A stretch of 19,305 nt of DNA from Liberiplasma sp046541015 (GTDB taxonomy: Bacteria; Bacillota_I; Bacilli_A; Izemoplasmatales; Izemoplasmataceae), in the NCBI GenBank assembly GCA_046541015.1, contig JBKHEA010000022.1, positions 1 to 19,305 of the forward strand, written 5' to 3'. Position numbers and translations under genes: made by a program. Under the pieces are notes generated by a model. It was not told the DNA's origin and made no database searches. It saw only the letters and a list, made by a program, of their open reading frames with translations. This document shows, piece by piece, positions 14,655 to 19,305 of the stretch (positions within the stretch are counted from its first letter, which is position 1; each line of letters opens with the position of its first letter).

Positions 14655-16432
14655 TATGCCACCTCTCTTTCATCTTCTAGTTGTTGGCGTCTAACCATGT
14701 CTTGATAGAGTTCACAACGCTTGTTTAATTCATCATGGGTTCCAACATCAAGCACTTTTCCTTCATCGATGAGGATGATTTGATCAGCATTTTTAACCGT
14801 AGAAATACGGTGAGCAATCATAATGGTAGTTTTTCCTTTACGAATCGCTCTTAAGTTTTTTAAGATTTTTTCTTCTGTACTCGTATCTACAGCACTAACT
14901 GAATCATCCATGATTAAAATAGGTGGTTCTTTGGCTAAAGCACGTGCAATAGATACACGTTGTTTTTGACCCCCACTTAAAGTAACACCGCGTTCACCAA
15001 TGACTGTATCATACCCATGTTTAAACTCCATGATGTTTTCATGGACATCACTAAGTCTTGCAACATCTTCAATTTTATCAGTATATTCATAATCTCTTCC
15101 GATACCTAAAGAAATATTATTTTTAATGGTATCTGAGAATAAAAAGCCATCTTGCGGAACATAACCAATACTTTCGCGAACTTTTTTAAACGGTAAACGC
15201 ATAATATCTTCACCGTCAATAAATAAAGTGTTCTTTTTAACGTTATAAATTCTTAAAAGTAAATCAACTATACTTGTTTTACCACTACCAGTACGGCCTA
15301 AGATACCAACCGTTTGACCTTGTTTGATTTTAAAGGAAACATCCTTAAGTACATAATCAGACCCATCAGGATATTGAAAGTCTAAATGTCTAAACTCAAT
15401 ATTTCCTTTAATGGTATCAACTTTAACTGTATCTTGATCAACGATATCAATAGGTTCATTTAAAATCGCATCGATTCGTTCTAAACTAGCTTTACCTTGT
15501 GAACGAACGTGAATGATTCGGCTTAGTGCCATCATTGGCCAAATTAACATCCCAAAATATGAAATAAAGGCAACCAAGTCACCAGTTGTGAAGCGGTCTT
15601 CTCCTAAATCTCTAGTCGTTTCAATTAAGTTTGCGCCATAACCGATAATTAAAATGAAAACTAAACTAACAATAAACCCAACAGTAACTTGTAAAATTGT
15701 AGCAGTTCTAACAAAGGCAATGTTTTTATCTTTAGCATTTTTATTAGTTTTTAAGAAGGCACGAATTTCATTGCGCTCTTTAACAAAAGCTTTAATTACA
15801 CTAATTCCTGAAAAACTTTCTTGGGTAAAATCTGATAAGTCTTCAAACGCTTTTTGACTAGCTTTAAAACGCTTGCGCATTTTATTCCCTAATGTCATAC
15901 CAAGTGTACTAATTAAAAATAGTGGTAATACTAATATAAGGGTCATGCGTACATTTAGCTGTGCCATGCGGTAAAAGGTTAGTGTGCCTAAAAATAAAGC
16001 ATCCACAAACATAACCATCCCTGGTCCAATTGCACGTCTTACTGCCTCTAAATCATTGGTGAAATGGGCCATTAAGCCCCCAACTTTTTTCTCTGAATAA
16101 AAGCGGTTTGACAATTTAGTGGCATGATTAAACATGTCATTACGTACTTCAAAATCGATGCGTCTTGAAGCACCAATAATACCAAATCGCCAAAAAAATC
16201 GTCCAACGACAATAAAAAAGGTAATAATAACTAAGTCTTTTACTAGCTCAACTAAAAAGGCACTATCGGTATTGCCAGAATCTACACGACTTTCTAGTGT
16301 GTTAACTAAGTCTTTAGTAATGAGTGGTATTTCTAATTGAAATAAATCCACAGTAATAAGCGCTAAAATTCCAATGAGGAAAAAAGGCGCATATTTTAAA
16401 TAATATTTATTAATTGTTTTTCCGAATATCAT
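14654..16432 (-). CDS. Heterodimeric ABC multidrug-type exporter, degenerate-site half (MarR-linked pair)
   Basis: This 592-residue half-transporter has membrane helices within about 12-310 and an ATPase domain (about 343-592). Walker A is GRTGSGKT (379-386), the signature is LSGGQ (485-489), Walker B is ILIMDD with Asp510 at the catalytic Glu position, and the H-loop His541 is kept. It is thus the LSGGQ-donating, weakly hydrolysing half of a heterodimer with the next gene. The start is ATG 16432 with AGGTGA upstream, 8 bases after the stop of the MarR gene, which makes MarR plus two ABC halves a single operon. Among the three degenerate halves in the window it shares with 202-1989 the phrase GERGVTLSGGQKQRV and the Walker B context DDS-x-SAVDT, so these two are closer to each other than to 5088-6857. 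Confidence 0.92.
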   Translation of the reverse strand: MIFGKTINKYYLKYAPFFLIGILALITVDLFQLEIPLITKDLVNTLESRVDSGNTDSAFLVELVKDLVIITFFIVVGRFFWRFGIIGASRRIDFEVRNDMFNHATKLSNRFYSEKKVGGLMAHFTNDLEAVRRAIGPGMVMFVDALFLGTLTFYRMAQLNVRMTLILVLPLFLISTLGMTLGNKMRKRFKASQKAFEDLSDFTQESFSGISVIKAFVKERNEIRAFLKTNKNAKDKNIAFVRTATILQVTVGFIVSLVFILIIGYGANLIETTRDLGEDRFTTGDLVAFISYFGMLIWPMMALSRIIHVRSQGKASLERIDAILNEPIDIVDQDTVKVDTIKGNIEFRHLDFQYPDGSDYVLKDVSFKIKQGQTVGILGRTGSGKTSIVDLLLRIYNVKKNTLFIDGEDIMRLPFKKVRESIGYVPQDGFLFSDTIKNNISLGIGRDYEYTDKIEDVARLSDVHENIMEFKHGYDTVIGERGVTLSGGQKQRVSIARALAKEPPILIMDDSVSAVDTSTEEKILKNLRAIRKGKTTIMIAHRISTVKNADQIILIDEGKVLDVGTHDELNKRCELYQDMVRRQQLEDEREVA

Positions 16433-16440
16433 CAGGTCAC

Positions 16441-16857
16441 CTACTTAATTTTGTCAAAAATATCTTTCATAATAATAAGTTCTTCTTCATTTAATAATGA
16501 GAATAGTTTTTCTACAGCACGAGCACTTTCTAATTTGTTTGTATTAGCGAGTATTTTTCCTTGTTCGCTTAAAGAAATATAGTAGACTCTGCCATCTGAA
16601 ACACATTTGCGTTTCTTGATTAAGTTAGTATCTTCGAAACGTTTAATCATTTCTGTAACAGTTGGTTTTGATAAATCAAATAACTCTGCTAATTCACCCA
16701 TTGTTACTTCGTTTTTTTGATCAATCATTTTCAAATACTTAAATTGTTTATCGGTTAATAATTCAATGTTATCTAACTCTTGATAGATTTCTTTACACGC
16801 ATCATAATAGAGTTTTAATAACTTATTAAAGGATAAACGAAAAGCTTCTTTATCCAA
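16441..16857 (-). CDS. MarR-family transcriptional regulator
   Basis: This 138-residue winged helix-turn-helix repressor starts at TTG 16857, with AAAGGGGG at a normal distance; no ATG in frame fits better. The recognition region is MGELAELFDLSKPTVTEMIK (about 53-72). The wing follows at about 83-97 (RKCVSDGRVYYISL), keeping the D-x-R and L-S-x-x-G-K features of the family. Helices at either end would form the dimer interface. It is the first gene of the operon and lies 8 bases before the ABC pair. Its promoter carries a perfect palindrome between the -10 box and the gene, so autorepression lifted by a small ligand is likely. A Cys in the wing region (Cys85) could sense oxidants or thiol-reactive compounds; that is a guess. 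Confidence 0.92.
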   Translation of the reverse strand: MDKEAFRLSFNKLLKLYYDACKEIYQELDNIELLTDKQFKYLKMIDQKNEVTMGELAELFDLSKPTVTEMIKRFEDTNLIKKRKCVSDGRVYYISLSEQGKILANTNKLESARAVEKLFSLLNEEELIIMKDIFDKIK

Positions 16858-16872
16858 AATAACTGCCCCCTT

Positions 16873-16882
16873 TAACTAGTTA
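16873..16882. promoter_or_regulatory. Second palindrome in the MarR leader
   Basis: TAACTAGTTA is a perfect 10-bp palindrome one base downstream of the main MarR-type palindrome and just before the Shine-Dalgarno. It shares the TTAG core and may be an extra half of the operator. Confidence 0.35.
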
Positions 16883-16883
16883 G

Positions 16884-16898
16884 TTAGGTTTTACCTAA
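16884..16898. promoter_or_regulatory. Candidate MarR operator
   Basis: TTAGGT-TTT-ACCTAA is a perfect 6+3+6 inverted repeat starting 2 bases downstream of the -10 box, covering the expected transcription start. Its size and position fit an autoregulatory MarR site that blocks RNA polymerase. Confidence 0.65.
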
Positions 16899-16900
16899 TT

Positions 16901-16928
16901 ATTATACCTTATTTTTTATTTTTTGCAA
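16901..16928 (-). promoter_or_regulatory. Promoter of the MarR-ABC operon
   Basis: TTGCAA (16928-16923), a 16-base spacer and a perfect TATAAT (16906-16901). Transcription should start near 16894, inside the palindrome at 16884-16898. Confidence 0.8.
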
Positions 16929-16947
16929 TAAATACCGCTTACTTTAG

Positions 16948-16974
16948 AAAAAAAGAAGGCAAATTTGCCTTCTT
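16948..16974 (-). terminator. Terminator of the surface-protein gene
   Basis: AAGAAGGC and GCCTTCTT form a perfect 8-bp stem (16953-16974) with loop AAATTT, followed by a run of T on the minus strand. The stem starts within the TAA stop codon. Confidence 0.9.
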
Positions 16975-18787
16975 AAATGCGTTTTTTGATGATTATTGCT
17001 GCACTAACGACTGTTAGTAAGCTGACAATTGAAATCACAATGTAATGTAAGTTAGATGATTCTTCTAATGGTTCTACAATCGTTACTTGAATGGTTTCTA
17101 TACGTTTTTCTCCAAGGTCATTAGAAAGTTCTAACTCAATTAATTGGTCTTCTTTTGATGCATAATCGATAGCATTAAGTACTTTATAACTTGTTGGGTT
17201 AAATGCACTAATTGCATCACTTGATAGTAACATTTTAAAGAGATCTTCATCACTTAAACTCATATTGACTTCTAAAATTATCGATTGGCTAAAATCAAAT
17301 ACTGGTGCGATATCATCGACGACTTCAATGTGCATCGTAAATGTTGTTTCATTGCCTGATGTATCAAATACGCTTAATTGGATTTCATACAGTCCTAATT
17401 GATCGATATTGGTTTCATATTGATTAAATGTAATTTCAATAGCATCATGGGTTAAAGTATCAAAATTATCACTTAGCGATAGCTGATTAATCGCATCTTG
17501 GAGCTTAAAGCGTTCTTTGTATGAAATTATATGATAATTATCGCCAGTTAAAACAGGTGCAATATCATCTTCGATTATAAACGTAACGGTCTTTAAGGCC
17601 ACATTGCCTGATGAATCCTTAGCGCTTAGGATGAGTTCATAACTGCCTGGTGTACTTAAATCAGTTGGCAACGTTTTTGATTTCACAGTAACATTTAAGA
17701 TTTGATCAACATTGTCTGTTGCACTAAATAATGCTAGATAATCATCAAATGTTTTGTTAGATGAGTGTTTATGGGTAATGGTATTTGGCCCATGAATCAC
17801 AGGTTTTTCATCATCAAACACAGTGATTTCAAATGTTTTTGATGTATGATTACCTGATGAATCTTCAATAGATATTTTCACTTCATAAATACCCAATTGA
17901 TCTAAATGATTGGTGTAAGCATCTTGATTCACTGTGTAATCAGCTATAACCCCATCATATTCATCACTAAAGGTAAAGTGTTCTTCAATTAAATGATTTA
18001 GTGAAGCTAAATCATTGATGTTTGTTTCAATGTATTTTGGTCCTTCAATCATTGGATCAATTTCATCTTTTACAATAATATGTAAAAGAAACTGTGTTTT
18101 ATTGTGGCTATAATCATGCGCTTCAAGTAATACTTCATACATACCAATCGTTGTTTCATTGCCAGAATAAGTATCACTAAGAATAGTAATTGTATCGGAT
18201 ACATCACCATCCACTTCATCGATAACACTTATATGATTAGCTATAATCGTTTCAATATCTGTAGTTGTTTCATAACTAGTAATGTAGTAGGCTTCTCCTT
18301 GAAATACAGGACTACTTGTATCATTGATAATACGGTATTCAAAGGGTTCATACTCTGTTCTAGTTGACCCTTTTTCTAGTTGAAAGCCTTCACTTGAAAA
18401 CTGAAATAACTCCGCAAAATCATAAGAATTTATTTCAATATAGACGCCATCACTTTCGCTATCAAGCGTGAAGGTACACTCTAAGAAATCATCTTGTGTG
18501 TTGTGATGACACGGTCTAATATCATACTCATTAGTATCTATAAACGTTTCATAATCACTATAAACACTTATAGAATAAGTATACTGACCACGTATTGGTA
18601 AGGATAGGGTATACGTTTCGTTACTTTCTAATTTTATTACATCACTTGTTGAAATACGATTTTCTGTAACATTAAATGCATTAGGATCCAAAAGGTTTTT
18701 GCCTATTACTTCAGTGGTTTGAGCTCTAATTAATGGCAAAAGACTTAATGTTAATAATGCAAAAACCGATAAAACTAATTTTTTCAT
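16973..18787 (-). CDS. Membrane-anchored surface protein with Ig-like repeats
   Basis: This 604-residue protein has a signal peptide (MKKLVLSVFALLTLSLLPLI, cleavage probably after Ala22 in LIRA-QT) and a C-terminal membrane helix (about residues 580-600) ending in KKRI. It would sit outside the cell, anchored at its C-terminus. After an N-terminal strand-rich domain that ends in QLEKGSTRTEYEPFEYR, as in many carbohydrate-binding-like modules, come about five repeats of 80-90 residues. The repeats open with DDEKPVIHG, DDIAPVLTG or DEIDPMIEG and close with GxYExxxSxxDxSGN, the pattern of DUF5011/Cry22-type bacterial Ig-like domains. The start is ATG 18787 with GAGGTGAT; an in-frame TTG at 18805 would read through that site. 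There is no LPxTG motif. Adhesion or ligand display is likely; the target is unknown. It is a single-gene unit. Confidence 0.85.
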   Translation of the reverse strand: MKKLVLSVFALLTLSLLPLIRAQTTEVIGKNLLDPNAFNVTENRISTSDVIKLESNETYTLSLPIRGQYTYSISVYSDYETFIDTNEYDIRPCHHNTQDDFLECTFTLDSESDGVYIEINSYDFAELFQFSSEGFQLEKGSTRTEYEPFEYRIINDTSSPVFQGEAYYITSYETTTDIETIIANHISVIDEVDGDVSDTITILSDTYSGNETTIGMYEVLLEAHDYSHNKTQFLLHIIVKDEIDPMIEGPKYIETNINDLASLNHLIEEHFTFSDEYDGVIADYTVNQDAYTNHLDQLGIYEVKISIEDSSGNHTSKTFEITVFDDEKPVIHGPNTITHKHSSNKTFDDYLALFSATDNVDQILNVTVKSKTLPTDLSTPGSYELILSAKDSSGNVALKTVTFIIEDDIAPVLTGDNYHIISYKERFKLQDAINQLSLSDNFDTLTHDAIEITFNQYETNIDQLGLYEIQLSVFDTSGNETTFTMHIEVVDDIAPVFDFSQSIILEVNMSLSDEDLFKMLLSSDAISAFNPTSYKVLNAIDYASKEDQLIELELSNDLGEKRIETIQVTIVEPLEESSNLHYIVISIVSLLTVVSAAIIIKKRI

Positions 18788-18799
18788 TTTAATCACCTC

Positions 18800-18818
18800 A
18801 ACCAATAAATAGTTGGTT
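18800..18818. repeat. Inverted repeat just upstream of the surface-protein Shine-Dalgarno
   Basis: AACCAA (18800-18805) and TTGGTT (18813-18818) are inverted with a 7-base spacer, directly before the GAGGTGAT ribosome binding site. It could be a weak 5'-UTR hairpin or a protein site. No good -10/-35 pair was found in this 92-base gap. Confidence 0.4.
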
Positions 18819-18840
18819 TAGCGCTTTTTTTCTTTTTTAA

Positions 18841-18867
18841 AATTAAAAAGAGCCCGAAGGCTCTTTA
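18841..18867 (-). terminator. Terminator of the alpha/beta hydrolase gene
   Basis: AAAGAGCC pairs with GGCTCTTT (18847-18866) around a TTCG loop closed by C-G, the very stable UUCG tetraloop, followed by TTAATTTT. It lies 13 bases after the TAG stop. Confidence 0.9.
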
Positions 18868-18879
18868 ATAAGGAGAAAT

Positions 18880-19305
18880 CTATTTTAAAAACTTGATGAT
18901 GCGCTTAGCAAGTTCTATAGGAAAGTCTGTAATCGGCGAATGCGATCCATCTTCATATATTTCAATGGTTTTATTGTTTAAAGCTTCTACGGTTTCATCA
19001 AACATGTAACGTGGAATGACTAAGTCTTTTAACCCGTATATAACAAGGGTTTTTGCAACTACATTATCAATAGACCCATCCCCATCAACGACACCGTTAT
19101 GTTCATGACTCATGTTAAAGGTCATTAATGCCCAGTCAATATCAATAAGATTTCGTTGTTTTAACGTTTCTTTAATATAAAAATCAATATCTTCTGGGAC
19201 ATGTTGATTGTATATGGCTGCAAGCCAAATTTGTTTCATGAACTCTAAGTCATTAGTTTTTAACGCATTAAGCGCTGGGACAACTTGGACTGGATCTTTT
19301 GCCAT
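18880..19305 (-). CDS. Alpha/beta hydrolase, C-terminal part (cut by window edge)
   Basis: About 142 codons of the C-terminal half of an alpha/beta-hydrolase-fold protein are present. VAKTLVIYGLKDLVIP (about residues 83-98 of the visible part) carries the acidic residue of the triad (Asp in GLKDLVIP), and YEDGSHSPITDFP near the end carries the catalytic His. Upstream is a helical cap region. The family is usually 250-300 residues with the nucleophile Ser in a G-x-S-x-G elbow, which must lie beyond base 19305. The Met at the very edge is therefore probably internal, not the start. The gene ends with a TAG and a strong terminator, so it is not co-transcribed with the surface protein. The substrate cannot be told. 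Confidence 0.8.
   Translation of the reverse strand: MAKDPVQVVPALNALKTNDLEFMKQIWLAAIYNQHVPEDIDFYIKETLKQRNLIDIDWALMTFNMSHEHNGVVDGDGSIDNVVAKTLVIYGLKDLVIPRYMFDETVEALNNKTIEIYEDGSHSPITDFPIELAKRIIKFLK

Noticed and set aside
18880..19305. Reading the hydrolase piece as a complete 141-residue gene
   Set aside because: The Met is at the exact window edge and the nucleophile half of the fold is missing, so the gene continues outside the window.
1..19305. Genetic code with TGA as Trp
   Set aside because: All genes are full length under the standard code and every conserved Trp seen is TGG.
1..19305. CRISPR array, tRNA, rRNA, insertion sequence or prophage
   Set aside because: No regularly spaced repeats, no cloverleaf-like sequence and no transposase, integrase or phage protein was found.

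Overview
The window looks like a piece of a low-GC, Gram-positive-type chromosome, most likely from an Acholeplasma-like Mollicute or a close relative in the Bacilli. The reasons are strong AT bias, Lys/Ile/Asn-rich proteins, GGAGG-type ribosome binding sites and sigma-A-type promoters. Trp is written TGG, so the standard code fits, and all 16 visible stop codons are TAA or TAG, never TGA. The taxon is an inference; no rRNA or marker gene is present. Every gene lies on the minus strand, so transcription runs from high to low coordinates. No RNA gene, insertion sequence, phage gene or CRISPR array was seen.

In transcription order the window opens with the C-terminal part of an alpha/beta hydrolase (18880-19305) and a signal-peptide-bearing, membrane-anchored surface protein with about five Ig-like repeats (16973-18787). 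A MarR regulator (16441-16857) follows, leading an operon with two ABC exporter halves (14654-16432 and 12873-14654). Next is a lipid-type cluster: a glycosyltransferase-2-like membrane protein, a tocopherol-cyclase-like protein and an aldo/keto reductase. Then come a degenerate-GGDEF/EAL membrane protein and a small acidic DUF2188-type protein. A TetR regulator (6850-7467) leads the second pair of ABC halves (5088-6857 and 3209-5095). An E2-acyltransferase-like protein with an altered active site follows. Last are a leader peptide with an attenuator (about 2021-2207), the first half of a third ABC pair (202-1989) and the start of its partner (1-186, cut by the window edge).

The central theme is three tandem heterodimeric ABC exporters, each controlled differently: a MarR protein, a TetR protein, and a ribosome-mediated transcription attenuator with a 30-residue leader peptide. 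In each pair the upstream gene has LSGGQ but Asp in place of the Walker B catalytic Glu. In the two complete pairs the downstream gene has the catalytic Glu but an altered signature. This is the known one-competent-site design of heterodimeric exporters. The attenuator is the least expected element: promoter, Shine-Dalgarno, short ORF, terminator and a competing 7-bp pairing can all be read directly.

Several start codons were moved inward from the longest possible ORF because the upstream extension runs through a promoter, a terminator or a Shine-Dalgarno. No gene-free stretch exceeds 300 bases; the longest (about 290 bases, 1990-2275) holds the attenuator.
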